A stretch of 64,000 nucleotides of DNA from Evansella sp041820985 (GCF_041820985.1 NZ_JBGUAU010000019.1:53899-117898), one strand, 5' to 3'; counted from the stretch's first letter, positions 25,405 through 33,709 are shown. Program-made: numbers and translations. The notes: generated from the letters alone by a model not told the origin.

Positions 25405-25605
25405 ATGGACATCGCTTTTCTATCCATGGCACTTAATCAAGGTCATATTCAACAACAAGTATCCATATCAGTCATGAAAAAAGCAATAGGAAATACAGAA
25501 CAGCAAGGAGAAGCTCTACAGAAGTTGATGAGTACAGCGGATGCAGCCGCCATCCAACAAGCAGCTCAACCACATCTAGGCGGGAAAATCGATTTGAAAT
25601 TGTAG
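25405..25605 (+). CDS. YjfB-like putative motility protein
   Basis: 66 residues beginning MDIAFLSMALNQGHIQQQVS, with VMKKAIGNTEQQGEAL in the middle, matching the YjfB family of putative motility proteins. ATG 25405 follows AAGGAGG at 7 bases. It is 20 bases after the preceding small gene, so the two are likely one unit. Role unknown; in B. subtilis yjfB is SigD-dependent. Confidence 0.82.
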   Translation: MDIAFLSMALNQGHIQQQVSISVMKKAIGNTEQQGEALQKLMSTADAAAIQQAAQPHLGGKIDLKL

Positions 25606-25739
25606 TGTTTGTTAGTTATATATGTAGTTATGTCTAAAATATAGTAGGATACATCGCGAGTGTGGGTTTTAACAAAAGAGTGATTAGAATAGGAAGACAC
25701 TTGTGTTATAATATAAGAAAAAGTGCAAGGGTGATGGAC

Positions 25740-26321
25740 ATGTCTGCGATGAATCCCAAAATTCAAAAGACATACTCATTTAAGGATTATTTAAACTGGT
25801 CGGAAAGTGAGCGGGTGGAACTGATTGACGGTACTCCTTATATGATGACACCTGCACCTTCAAGGTTGCACCAGCAAGTACTTTTAGAACTAGGACGTCA
25901 GTTTGCAAACTTTTTAAAAGGAAAAACATGCGAAGTTAACATTGCACCATTTGATGTTCGACTCCCAGAAGAAAACAATGCAAAAGATAAAGAGACAATG
26001 ACTGTAGTTCAACCAGACCTTGTCGTTGTTTGTGATCCAGCAAAATTGGATGACCGAGGGTGTAAAGGCGCACCTGATCTTATTATTGAAATTCTTTCAC
26101 CATCTAATGCTGCGCATGACTATATTATAAAAATGAATCTTTATGAAAAAAAAGGTGTGAAGGAATACTGGATCGTTCATCCAGTCGATAAAGTAGTGAT
26201 GGTCCATTATTTAAACAATGGTAAGTATGATCGCCCTGAAATTTTTGATCGAGATGGATGTATATCAGTGAAAACTGTTCAAGGTTTAGATATTGAACTT
26301 CATACACTATTTGAAGAGTAG
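25740..26321 (+). CDS. Uma2 family (DUF820) PD-(D/E)XK-fold protein
   Basis: 193 residues of the Uma2/DUF820 family, restriction-endonuclease-like fold. Signatures: YSFKDYLNWSESERVELIDG, QPDLVVVCDP with the conserved Asp, and the IIEILSPSNAAHDYIIKMNLY motif (Glu, then Lys of the active site). Whether it cuts DNA is not established for the family. Start at ATG 25740 (AGGGTG 6 bases upstream) or 25734. It is out of place within a flagellar cluster and has a TATAAT (25707-25712) of its own, so it is likely an insertion. Confidence 0.85.
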   Translation: MSAMNPKIQKTYSFKDYLNWSESERVELIDGTPYMMTPAPSRLHQQVLLELGRQFANFLKGKTCEVNIAPFDVRLPEENNAKDKETMTVVQPDLVVVCDPAKLDDRGCKGAPDLIIEILSPSNAAHDYIIKMNLYEKKGVKEYWIVHPVDKVVMVHYLNNGKYDRPEIFDRDGCISVKTVQGLDIELHTLFEE

Positions 26322-26446
26322 CTACCACTGCTCGTTTTTTCTTACATAAGGTCACAACAAGGTTTAAGTATATATATTCATATAAAACAACGTGATATTA
26401 TCCACGGATTATCAATTATAAATATAGTCATTGCGAGGAGTATAAG

Positions 26447-26689
26447 ATGGATAGTAATGTTTGTAAAGAAAAATTAGAAACGGAATTAGAAAAAACGAAA
26501 GATAAAATGGATATACTAAATGAAGTTGATCTAAAATTACATCAAATGAAGCAGATAGCCCATTACGCTCAATCTAATACTCTTACAACAAAGGAAATAA
26601 AAATGTATAACAAAACTTTACAAAGATTAAATGAGGAAATAAAGATATTAGAACAAATTTATCATGATATTCAAATCCAATTCGAGTAG
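26447..26689 (+). CDS. Small coiled-coil protein, flagellar locus, unknown
   Basis: 80 residues, almost entirely a Lys/Glu-rich helical hairpin (KLETELEKTKDKMDILNEV and KTLQRLNEEIKILEQIYHDI). Clear GAGGAG 6 bases before ATG 26447. It lies between the Uma2 gene and flaG. It resembles small helical flagellar chaperones in style only; no family recognised. Confidence 0.6.
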   Translation: MDSNVCKEKLETELEKTKDKMDILNEVDLKLHQMKQIAHYAQSNTLTTKEIKMYNKTLQRLNEEIKILEQIYHDIQIQFE

Positions 26690-26749
26690 ACTAAACTGTT
26701 TTCAATAAAAGTTTGAAGACGTATGTATAAATATTTTTCTTTGCCCCTA

Positions 26750-26775
26750 TAAAAAATACCTAAATCTTCCGATAA
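26750..26775 (+). promoter_or_regulatory. Probable SigD promoter of flaG
   Basis: TAAA (26750-26753), 14 bases, TCCGATAA (26768-26775); one mismatch in the -10. It lies 38 bases before the flaG start. Confidence 0.6.
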
Positions 26776-26813
26776 CTATAATATTAATTGTTTTTTATAG
26801 AGGAGGAAGACAC

Positions 26814-27188
26814 ATGGAAGTGAAGGGTACTGGATCATTAGCAATCAATGAATTGATATCACAAACACAAGCTACCCGAGTGAATCAACAGAATACACAA
26901 GGAAGTGTAGACACATCATCGCGTCAAGCAGAGGCAACTTCTATTGAAGCAAAACGTACCTGGAATGAAGATAAACTAAAAGATGAGCTAAATGGGCTTA
27001 ATCAGTTGTTAGAAACACAAGAAAAGGGTTTACGATTTGATAAGCACGAGAAGCTTGATAGGACCATGATTCGAATTGTGGATAAACAAACGGATGAAAT
27101 AATTAAAGAAATACCACCAGAGCAATTTTTAGATATGATCTCGTCTATGCTAGAATTTGCTGGTCTTATTATTGATGAAAAAATATAA
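26814..27188 (+). CDS. flaG: FlaG/YvyC family flagellar protein
   Basis: 124 residues. A variable, polar N-terminus and a conserved C-terminal FlaG domain: LRFDKHEKLDRTMIRIVDKQ and EIIKEIPPEQFLDM. FlaG affects filament length in some species. GAGGAGGAAG precedes the ATG. Located before fliD, as yvyC is in B. subtilis. Confidence 0.93.
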   Translation: MEVKGTGSLAINELISQTQATRVNQQNTQGSVDTSSRQAEATSIEAKRTWNEDKLKDELNGLNQLLETQEKGLRFDKHEKLDRTMIRIVDKQTDEIIKEIPPEQFLDMISSMLEFAGLIIDEKI

Positions 27189-27218
27189 TGGGGAGCCTTT
27201 AATGGCTTTCTTTTTTTA
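27189..27218 (+). terminator. Weak terminator after flaG
   Basis: GGGAGCC and GGCTTTC with a 6-base loop, followed by seven T. Confidence 0.55.
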
Positions 27219-27299
27219 TTTACTAAACATTCTTAAAAAAATACCGATAAAAAAATATATAGTATAACTTGGATAGTGTATGTAAGGAGTGATACACAG

Positions 27300-28970
27300 A
27301 TGCGTATTGGTGGGCTTGCCTCTGGTATGGATACAGAGCAAATTATAAGGGATTTAATGAGAGCTGAACGAATGAAAGGTGACAAATTAATACAGAATCG
27401 AACAACTTTGGAGTGGCAACGTGATTCATATAGGGAAAAAAATGTAAAAATGATGGGATTGAGAGACTCTTTTAGAGCGACGGGTTTAGGTTTACAATCT
27501 ACTTTTTTACAAAAGACAGTAACTAGTTCAAATGATAGAATAGTTACTGCTGTAGCTGGAACTAATACACCTAACACTTCTGTGAGAATGGAAGTTGGTC
27601 GGCTTGCGTCCGCAAGTAGTTTTGTTTCAGGTGGAATAGACCAAACAAAAACGAAAGAGACCCTCGGTGATTGGGAGGGAATTGCTTTTGATGAAGATGG
27701 TATCGCTGAATTTAAAATGAACGTTGTTCTTCCAGGTGGTGAAGAAAAACAGGTTTCATTTGAACTTAGTAGAGATGACACAATCCAATCTGCTATCACA
27801 AAAATGAATAGAGAAGGACTAGGCTTCCAAGCGTTTCTTGATCAAAATGCAAGAACAAATCAACCCCAGGTAGTTGTAACAATGTCTGAGACAGGTGCAG
27901 GTTCATCTATTTATTTTGGGGATGAAATTTCTACTGAAACAAATAATGCAAAAGAATTATTCACCCACTTTGGATTTCATTTTAGAGAAGAAGTTAAAAA
28001 TGCTGAAGAAGAGTTGGTAGTGAGCGCTTTAGCATATGGGCCACCTGGTGACCCTAATAGTGATCCTGATAACCCAAATAACCCGAGAGTTGGAAAAAAT
28101 GCTGTATTTACAATAAATGGACATGAGACAGAAAGAACAACAAATAACTTCACAATAAATGGCGTTACCTATTCCTTAAATGGTGTAACAGGACAAAATG
28201 AGACTGTCACTATAACGTCACAAACGAATACAGAAAAAATAATGCAAGATATTATGAAATTCGTTGAAGATTATAATGAACTGGTGGATATGGTTAATGG
28301 AGCCCTGAGAGAAGATCGATTTAGAGATTTTCGACCTTTGACTGATGAACAAAAAGAAGCTATGAGTGACAAAGAAATTGAAATGTGGGAAGAAAAAGCA
28401 CGAAGTGGGTTGTTAAGAAACGATGCAACTCTTAGAAACACATTAACTGAAATGAGAATGGCCATGTTTTCAGGAATCTCAGACGAGGATCCCGATAGAA
28501 TTTTAAAGGATTTATCAGCCTTTGGTCTAGTAACCTCACCTGATTATATGGACGGTGGCAAAATAATAATTGATACGAGCATGCGTACGCTGCCGAACGG
28601 GGAACGGATGAATGGTGAGGATCGTATGCGTTATTATATAGAAAACCACGGTGAATCGGTATATCAATTATTTATGGGGAACAGTGATGAACGATCAGAA
28701 CAAGGTGTTTTACGCAGGTTGCGCGGAACATTAGAAAGTGGGATAAATACTATAACCGAACGTGCTGGTCGACAAGGTAGGACTAATCAGCAATTTACCA
28801 TCGGGAGACAACTAGTAAATTTAGAGGATCGAATCTCTAATTTTGAACGCCGCATGCAACAAACAGAAGAACGGTATTGGAGACAGTTCTCGGCAATGGA
28901 AAAAGCAATGGCTGAATTAAACTCACAAGCAGATCAGATATGGTCTATGTTGATGCCTCAGCAAAATTAA
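27300..28970 (+). CDS. fliD: Filament cap protein FliD
   Basis: Caps the growing flagellar filament and folds flagellin into place. 556 residues from ATG 27300 (AAGGAG 10 bases upstream; a longer TTG-type start at 27276 is unlikely). N-terminal MRIGGLASGMDTEQIIRDLM and C-terminal QTEERYWRQFSAMEKAMAEL are FliD signatures; FINGxxTERTTNNFTINGVTYSLNG-type strands (GHETERTTNNFTINGVTY here) mark the central domain. FliS and FliT follow in one unit. Confidence 0.97.
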   Translation: MRIGGLASGMDTEQIIRDLMRAERMKGDKLIQNRTTLEWQRDSYREKNVKMMGLRDSFRATGLGLQSTFLQKTVTSSNDRIVTAVAGTNTPNTSVRMEVGRLASASSFVSGGIDQTKTKETLGDWEGIAFDEDGIAEFKMNVVLPGGEEKQVSFELSRDDTIQSAITKMNREGLGFQAFLDQNARTNQPQVVVTMSETGAGSSIYFGDEISTETNNAKELFTHFGFHFREEVKNAEEELVVSALAYGPPGDPNSDPDNPNNPRVGKNAVFTINGHETERTTNNFTINGVTYSLNGVTGQNETVTITSQTNTEKIMQDIMKFVEDYNELVDMVNGALREDRFRDFRPLTDEQKEAMSDKEIEMWEEKARSGLLRNDATLRNTLTEMRMAMFSGISDEDPDRILKDLSAFGLVTSPDYMDGGKIIIDTSMRTLPNGERMNGEDRMRYYIENHGESVYQLFMGNSDERSEQGVLRRLRGTLESGINTITERAGRQGRTNQQFTIGRQLVNLEDRISNFERRMQQTEERYWRQFSAMEKAMAELNSQADQIWSMLMPQQN

Positions 28971-29007
28971 ACATTGCTAGAAGAAAAAGTGTTAGGAGCG
29001 TGTAATA

Positions 29008-29433
29008 GTGGCTGTAAATAATCCTTATGCAAGCTATAAACAGAAGGCAACAGAAACAAAATCACCTGGTGAGCTAACTTTAATGCTATACGAAGGGTGT
29101 TTGAAATTTATTAAACGTGCGGAAAAGGCGATAATTGACGAGAATGTCCAGGATAAAAACACGAATTTATTAAAAGCACAAAATATCATTCATGAACTCA
29201 TGGTAACATTAAAAACAGATACAGACGTTGCAAAAAACATGCTACAAATGTATGACTTTATCTTAAACCGACTTGTTGCTGCGAATATGAATAATGATTT
29301 AACTGCTCTAAAAGAAGCAGAACAGTTCGTAATCGAATTTCGTGATACATGGAAACAAGTGATCATGATTGATCGAAAGCAACGTCATGGGGTTACTGCA
29401 GGCGGTGCTTCAGCAGGAGTTACGAGATTGTGA
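29008..29433 (+). CDS. fliS: Flagellin export chaperone FliS
   Basis: Binds newly made flagellin and keeps it unpolymerised until export. 141 residues with the FliS hallmarks NPYASYKQKATETKSPGELT and LMLYEGCLKFIKRAEKAI, and a helical C-terminus. Start GTG 29008 with TAGGAG 9 bases upstream. Its stop overlaps the fliT start by 4 bases (GTGA), indicating translational coupling. Confidence 0.97.
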   Translation: MAVNNPYASYKQKATETKSPGELTLMLYEGCLKFIKRAEKAIIDENVQDKNTNLLKAQNIIHELMVTLKTDTDVAKNMLQMYDFILNRLVAANMNNDLTALKEAEQFVIEFRDTWKQVIMIDRKQRHGVTAGGASAGVTRL

Positions 29434-29780
29434 ACGAGATTGTGAAGTTGTATGAGGTATCAAAAAAGCTATTTGATTTAGTAGAAAAGCCAGTTGTTTC
29501 AGAAGAACGAGATACCTATATTGAAAGTTTAGTAGCATTGGTTGAAGAACGGGGCATAGTGTTAAATGCTATTCATCGTGAACCATCTGATCAAGAAAAG
29601 CTGTTATTACAGCAAATCGCTTCTATGCAGCAACAAATGGAACCAAAGCTTCAGTCAGAGTTACTCGCAATTAAACGGGATATAAACAATCTCAAAAAGC
29701 GAAAAGAAACAGGGCAAAAGTATGAGAATCCATATTACTATGCCCCTATTGACGGAGCGTTTATCGACAAGAAAAATTAA
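29430..29780 (+). CDS. fliT: FliT-like flagellar chaperone
   Basis: 116 residues, helical, overlapping fliS by 4 bases. Content and position match FliT (chaperone of FliD): LYEVSKKLFDLVEKP, a central helix VEERGIVLNAI, and a C-terminal basic helix ending in KKRKETGQKYENPYYYA. FliT sequences are poorly conserved, so the call rests largely on synteny fliD-fliS-fliT. A terminator follows. Confidence 0.88.
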   Translation: MNEIVKLYEVSKKLFDLVEKPVVSEERDTYIESLVALVEERGIVLNAIHREPSDQEKLLLQQIASMQQQMEPKLQSELLAIKRDINNLKKRKETGQKYENPYYYAPIDGAFIDKKN

Positions 29781-29792
29781 TATATAATATAA

Positions 29793-29831
29793 GAACTCAA
29801 GAGTCTCTATTGACCTCTCTTGAGTTTTTTT
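29793..29831 (+). terminator. Terminator after fliT
   Basis: AACTCAAGAG and CTCTTGAGTT, a 10-bp stem followed by seven T. Confidence 0.9.
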
Positions 29832-29840
29832 CTGTCAATA

Positions 29841-29889
29841 AAGTTCACAAAATATTCAGGGACCAGGGACTTGAATATTTTGTGAACTT
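29841..29889. repeat. REP-like palindrome R1
   Basis: GTTCACAAAATATTC...GAATATTTTGTGAAC arms around AGGGACCAGGGACTT; the leftmost member of the family, 10 bases after the fliT terminator. Confidence 0.85.
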
Positions 29890-29982
29890 TCATATGTTTT
29901 GTTTTGGAAATTTAAGTGGTGGTTCGTTAGTATAGTTAGTAGGAATTATATATTCATGTATTGATTCAATGGGAGGGGTTTG

Positions 29983-30369
29983 ATGAATCAACAGAAAGTG
30001 ATCGATGCACAGGTATTATTTTTGGATAATTACCTTCAGTTGCTTAAAGAAGTAGAGAAAACAATACATTTTGTATTAGAATGCTACCGCAATAATGATT
30101 CGGATATCGGTGAGCGGTTATTAAAAGAAGTTCTCTCAGGATTGACATCTTACAATGAAGAGAACATGACACTTGTCTCTATCTTTGGAACAGATGAAAT
30201 AACGATGAAGCGACTTCGAAATATCTCTTCCGCTATACATGAAGGAGTGAGTACTGAGTCATTTGAAAATGAACAAGCAAGAATGAAGTTCATTAATGAA
30301 AACATCCACCCAGCTCTGATTAAATGGAAGCAAGTCTTGATTACGAAAAGAAATGAATTAAGTAAATGA
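29983..30369 (+). CDS. Small helical protein, unknown (possible paralogue of 25022 gene)
   Basis: 128 residues starting at ATG 29983 after GGGAGGGG. Long helices (VLFLDNYLQLLKEVEKTI and RMKFINENIHPALIKWKQVL), no signal peptide. The C-terminal HPALIKWKQVL parallels PQVKKWKEELEN in the protein at 25022. It lies just after the fliD-fliS-fliT unit, separated by a terminator and R1. No family recognised; a motility-related role is only an inference from position. Confidence 0.6.
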   Translation: MNQQKVIDAQVLFLDNYLQLLKEVEKTIHFVLECYRNNDSDIGERLLKEVLSGLTSYNEENMTLVSIFGTDEITMKRLRNISSAIHEGVSTESFENEQARMKFINENIHPALIKWKQVLITKRNELSK

Positions 30370-30410
30370 CACAAAATGTTCATGGACCAGACCTGCGAAG
30401 ATGGTATTTT
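30369..30410. repeat. REP-like palindrome R2 (degenerate)
   Basis: CACAAAATGTTCATGGACCAGACCTG followed by a broken right arm. The left half resembles R1 and R7; the right half is decayed. Confidence 0.6.
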
Positions 30411-30415
30411 GCCAA

Positions 30416-30444
30416 TTGATTGATTATTCTGGTAGTTGTACAAT
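30416..30444 (+). promoter_or_regulatory. SigA promoter of manA
   Basis: TTGATT (30416-30421), 17 bases, TACAAT (30439-30444), about 40 bases before the start codon. Confidence 0.7.
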
Positions 30445-30486
30445 GAGATAGTGTAAATTGTTTGCTTTTAAGCAGGAGGAAATATA

Positions 30487-31437
30487 ATGAAGGAAATTAT
30501 TCAATTAAAGCCAGTTCTGATGGAAAAAATTTGGGGTGGTAGTAAGTTAAAGGAGCAGTTTAACTATGATATCCCTTCAGATAAAACAGGGGAGTGCTGG
30601 GGAATTTCTGGACATGCTCATGGAACGAATGTAGTAAAGAATGGGGAATACGCTGGGAAGACACTTCGTCAGCTATGGGAAGAGCACCGGGAACTGTTTG
30701 ATAATGAAGAGGGAGAAGAGTTCCCGTTACTAGTTAAAATTATTGATGCACAAGATGACCTTTCTGTTCAGGTGCACCCTGACGATACATACGCGCAAGA
30801 GCATGAAAATTACGCATTTGGAAAAACAGAGTGTTGGTACATTTTAGATCGAGATCCTGGGTCTGAGTTGGTGTTGGGGCACAATGCAAGAACACGTATA
30901 GAATTACAAACACTAGTGGAAGAGCAGAAATGGGAGGATCTTTTTCGCTCTGTGTCTGTAGAAAAAGGCGACTTTGTGTATGTGCCGAGTGGAACGGTTC
31001 ATGCAATCGGAAAAGGGATCATGATCTTGGAGATTCAACAGAGCTCTGATATCACCTATCGTTTCTATGACTATGACCGTACGGATGACCAAGGCAATCA
31101 TCGTGAGCTTCATATTGAGGACTCTGTTGCATGCTCCATGGTGCCACATGAGGATCCTAAATTAGACAGACCTTCTTGGACAGAAGAAGGAGTAACGATT
31201 GAGCGACTCATTCAAGAGCGATATTTTACACTTCATAAATGGGAAGTTAGTGGACAAGTAAAACGTGAAAATAATTCGTATCTATTAATGAGTGTAATAT
31301 CTGGTGGAGGCAACGTTACTACAGAAACTGGAACCCACAAACTAGTAAAAGGTGACCACTTCATTATCCCATCAACAGTAAGTAACTTTGAACTATCAGG
31401 TGAAATGACTGTAATGGTATCAGAAACAACAAAATAA
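30487..31437 (+). CDS. manA: Mannose-6-phosphate isomerase, class I
   Basis: Interconverts mannose-6-phosphate and fructose-6-phosphate. 316 residues, cupin fold; zinc ligands visible in QVHPDD, ECWYI and SGTVHAIG, and the YRFYDYDRTDDQG phosphate/substrate stretch typical of Bacillus ManA. GCAGGAGG-type SD before ATG 30487. A clear promoter lies upstream and a terminator downstream, so it is monocistronic. Two REP-like elements lie just upstream. No mannose PTS gene is adjacent. Confidence 0.96.
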   Translation: MKEIIQLKPVLMEKIWGGSKLKEQFNYDIPSDKTGECWGISGHAHGTNVVKNGEYAGKTLRQLWEEHRELFDNEEGEEFPLLVKIIDAQDDLSVQVHPDDTYAQEHENYAFGKTECWYILDRDPGSELVLGHNARTRIELQTLVEEQKWEDLFRSVSVEKGDFVYVPSGTVHAIGKGIMILEIQQSSDITYRFYDYDRTDDQGNHRELHIEDSVACSMVPHEDPKLDRPSWTEEGVTIERLIQERYFTLHKWEVSGQVKRENNSYLLMSVISGGGNVTTETGTHKLVKGDHFIIPSTVSNFELSGEMTVMVSETTK

Positions 31438-31439
31438 AG

Positions 31440-31478
31440 AGAAGCCAAGTGGATATTCGCCGCTTGGCTTCTTTACTT
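31440..31478 (+). terminator. Terminator after manA
   Basis: AGAAGCCAAG and CTTGGCTTCT, 10-bp stem, then TTACTTT. Confidence 0.85.
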
Positions 31479-31597
31479 TATGGTATGAACAAAAGAAAAG
31501 GATATATTATTAATTAGTAGATATTTATGATTAGGAATTTCACCTCGGAGCATGATTCTTTTCGTGATGTGAATATTAGTAATATTAGCACCATATA

Positions 31598-31724
31598 GAA
31601 TGAGCGAATGCCCACGAGACTCCTGTGGGGAAATAGAGCATAGGCGAGATTCTGTAGTGACGAAGGAACGAAAGAAGCTCGGCAGCTCCCCTAGGAAAGG
31701 GAGTGGGCAGTAGCGAATGGAATT
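31598..31724 (+). repeat. Family B element, copy 1 (about 127 bp)
   Basis: Begins GAATGAGCGAATGCCCAC and ends AGTGGGCAGTAGCGAATGG. Shared with 45490-45674 and, as a fragment, 53430-53480. It fills most of the 384-base gap after manA. No coding capacity. Confidence 0.8.
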
Positions 31725-31821
31725 CATACCAACACTGTTGATAGTGCTAGATAGTTTGCCGGCAATTGGTACAGTATTTTACGATACTATATCCTATTAG
31801 AGATCATTTTCTATACTTTCC

Positions 31822-32061
31822 TTAAAAACCACTCGTCTGCATAATAGATCGGAGGATAAGCTCATCAGAATTAATATTTTCGATGTGTTTTAGATTTACA
31901 CTCTTCTTGAGTTCTAGTAGTGCTTCTTGGATGGACTCGGCATATTCCTCTTGAGTTACGAATTGCTCCATCAGTTCTATCAGGTCTTGTTGCTTCATCA
32001 TTTGTGATTCTATTTTTACCAATTTATGTATGATTGCTTTTAATAACTCTATTTCAGTCAT
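31822..32061 (-). CDS. Small protein of unknown function
   Basis: 79 residues from ATG 32061 (AAAGGATT upstream on the minus strand), beginning MTEIELLKAIIHKLVKIESQ. Predicted helical: LIELMEQFVTQEEYAESIQE and a final RSIMQTSGF. It follows ssb and the transposase gene on the same strand after a 140-base gap that contains a stem-loop. No family recognised; TEIELLKAI...MMKQQDLIE resembles small phage/plasmid coiled-coil proteins in style only. Confidence 0.55.
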   Translation of the reverse strand: MTEIELLKAIIHKLVKIESQMMKQQDLIELMEQFVTQEEYAESIQEALLELKKSVNLKHIENINSDELILRSIMQTSGF

Positions 32062-32145
32062 TTTTTTCAATCCTTTCCTGTTAGACTTTGTGCTGGATAA
32101 GCGGAGCTTCATTGAATCTTGTTAAGTGGGGATTTTAGCTAGGTA

Positions 32146-32180
32146 CAAATAGGCTATCAAATTGTGAAATAGCCTATTTG
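32146..32180. terminator. Stem-loop after ssb
   Basis: CAAATAGGCTAT and ATAGCCTATTTG, a perfect 12-bp stem; the minus-strand 3' side lacks a T-tract, so termination is uncertain. Confidence 0.5.
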
Positions 32181-32202
32181 CAAAGAGTTAGGTTGTTGTT
32201 GT

Positions 32203-32628
32203 TCAAAAAGGAAGGTCTTCGGTTCTGATTGTTGCTGGTGGTGGCGGTGTTGCTGAGGCTGCCACGACGGTGTTGTTAGGTATTGGTGTTGCTTCTGTTG
32301 GCTGGACTCGTTTTAGTTGTAGAAAGGTGATGGTTTCTGCGATGATGTCGTTCATGGTGAGTTTCTTGTTGTCGGTTGTTTCGTAATTTCTTGTGCTTAG
32401 TCTTCCTTGTACGCATACGAGGGAGCCTTTGGAACAATAATCGGCGGATGTTTCTGCGAGCTTCTTCCATGCTGTGCAGTTGAAGAAGTCTGTGTCGTAG
32501 TTTCCGTCGTTGTTTCTAAATGGGCGGCGGACGGCGAGTGTTAAGCGTGTGACGGATATTCCTTTGTCGGTTGTTTGCATGACGGGATCTTTGGCGATTC
32601 TTCCGATTAGTGTGATTTGGTTTAGCAT
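32203..32628 (-). CDS. Single-stranded DNA-binding protein
   Basis: 141-residue OB-fold SSB. N-terminal MLNQITLIGRIAKDP, VRRPFRNNDGNYDTDFF and CVQGRLSTRNYE are SSB signatures; the C-terminal tip ending TEDLPF is the acidic partner-binding peptide. Length is between SsbB (113) and SsbA (172) of B. subtilis. ATG 32628 follows GGAGTG on the minus strand and lies only 23 bases after the stop of the transposase gene, so the two are probably co-transcribed. Whether it is the competence SSB or a transposon-associated copy cannot be told. Confidence 0.9.
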   Translation of the reverse strand: MLNQITLIGRIAKDPVMQTTDKGISVTRLTLAVRRPFRNNDGNYDTDFFNCTAWKKLAETSADYCSKGSLVCVQGRLSTRNYETTDNKKLTMNDIIAETITFLQLKRVQPTEATPIPNNTVVAASATPPPPATIRTEDLPF

Positions 32629-32651
32629 GTTGGTGGTCACTCCTCTATTGT

Positions 32652-33347
32652 TTATAAGTTTGATAGGGTCCATTCTCGGTCTACGTATCGGGAGTAATGG
32701 CAGTGAAGCGGTGTGGGAAAAAGCTGGTTGAGTCTATCTCTGGTGAAAGCGATTGGTGGTGAGCGTGTTGGGAATTCGGTCTCTGAATGTTGGAAAAGGT
32801 GCCAATTTGCTGTGTTTGGGTGTAGATTGTATAACTGGGTTGTGGCAATGGTGTGGCTTTCTGTCGTTGTCTGTAAAGTTTGTGTGGTTGGTTCGGCGAC
32901 AAACTCTGGATATGCGTAAAATGGGAAGCTGCTATAAGGGTAGTCAATGGGATCTGTGACAATAGTGGCTGCACGGGGGTTGTTATGGATGTAGGCGCTG
33001 ACTGTCATTAATCCATAGTCTGATGGAACCGGGTGACTTGTATAGCGGCTTTCGAATACGTGACCGGTTAGGTTATATTTTTTGTTAAACCAGGTGGCAT
33101 AGGAGCAGTTTATGGAATGCATGATTTTGTTTAGTGGATCTCCTTTTGTGCCTAATAATAGGTGATAATGATTGGTCATGAGGCAGTATGCGTGAAGAGA
33201 GAAGGGTGTGTAATGGTATGTGTCGTCTAAAATGGAGATGAATTTGTTGAAGTCTGATGGAGCTAGGTAAATGGGGGTTCTGCGAATTCCTCTGCTTATT
33301 ACGTGGTAGATTGCTCCTGGATACCATTGTCGTTTTGGGTTTGGCAT
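32652..33347 (-). CDS. REP-associated tyrosine transposase (RAYT), Y1/HUH
   Basis: Single-strand DNA transposase-like protein of the IS200/IS605 superfamily. 231 residues; the HUH motif is His60-Tyr61-His62 in MTNHYHLLL, and the likely nucleophile is Tyr119 in SAYIHNNP. The N-terminal RQWYPGAIYHVISRG and FESRY are RAYT-like, and no TnpB gene or IS200-type ends are seen, fitting a domesticated single-copy RAYT. GAAGGAG lies 10 bases before ATG 33347. It is immediately upstream of ssb. The C-terminal tail from about residue 145 is unconserved. Probable substrates are the REP-like palindromes of this window; that is inference. Confidence 0.9.
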   Translation of the reverse strand: MPNPKRQWYPGAIYHVISRGIRRTPIYLAPSDFNKFISILDDTYHYTPFSLHAYCLMTNHYHLLLGTKGDPLNKIMHSINCSYATWFNKKYNLTGHVFESRYTSHPVPSDYGLMTVSAYIHNNPRAATIVTDPIDYPYSSFPFYAYPEFVAEPTTQTLQTTTESHTIATTQLYNLHPNTANWHLFQHSETEFPTRSPPIAFTRDRLNQLFPTPLHCHYSRYVDREWTLSNL

Positions 33348-33493
33348 GTTTGGCTGCTCCTTCGTGTGGTGGGATAGGGTGTGACATGATGATGTTGCTT
33401 TCGTTTGGAATGGTGCGTTAATGGATGAGATTCCATTAAATGATGTGACTTGTGTTGTCGTTTTGAGACGTTTGCTGCTATATATGAAGGAAA

Positions 33494-33709
33494 AAGTGTG
33501 AGGAAAACCGGATATTTTGGTAGGTAGAAATATAGGAAAGTTGGTCAGAAATTCCTCACACTTATTTTGTAACTTGTTCGATGGACGTCGATAAGGAAAT
33601 TATTCTGTTAATATGTATTTCATTAATCAGTATTCTAACGTCTCCTCGTATGGAGATGGAGGCGGAACAAGTTACATCAACACACATGTTAGCTGAAGAT
33701 AGCAACATG
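33494..33709. other. Candidate structured RNA or transposase cis element (three stems)
   Basis: Stem I: AAGTGTGAGGAA (33494) with TTCCTCACACTT (33552), both perfect. Stem II: TGTAACTTGTTC (33568) with GAACAAGTTACA (33665), closing about 85 bases that hold CTGTTAAT/ATTAATCAG (one bulge) and TCTCC/GGAGA hairpins. Stem III: CATGTT (33685) with AACATG (33704). Read on the minus strand, stem I is followed by TTTTTCC like a terminator, upstream of the transposase gene. No known RNA family recognised. Confidence 0.45.

Noticed and set aside
32652..33347. A complete mobile IS200/IS605 element
   Set aside because: No TnpB and no flanking subterminal hairpin ends recognised; sequence fits a stationary RAYT instead.
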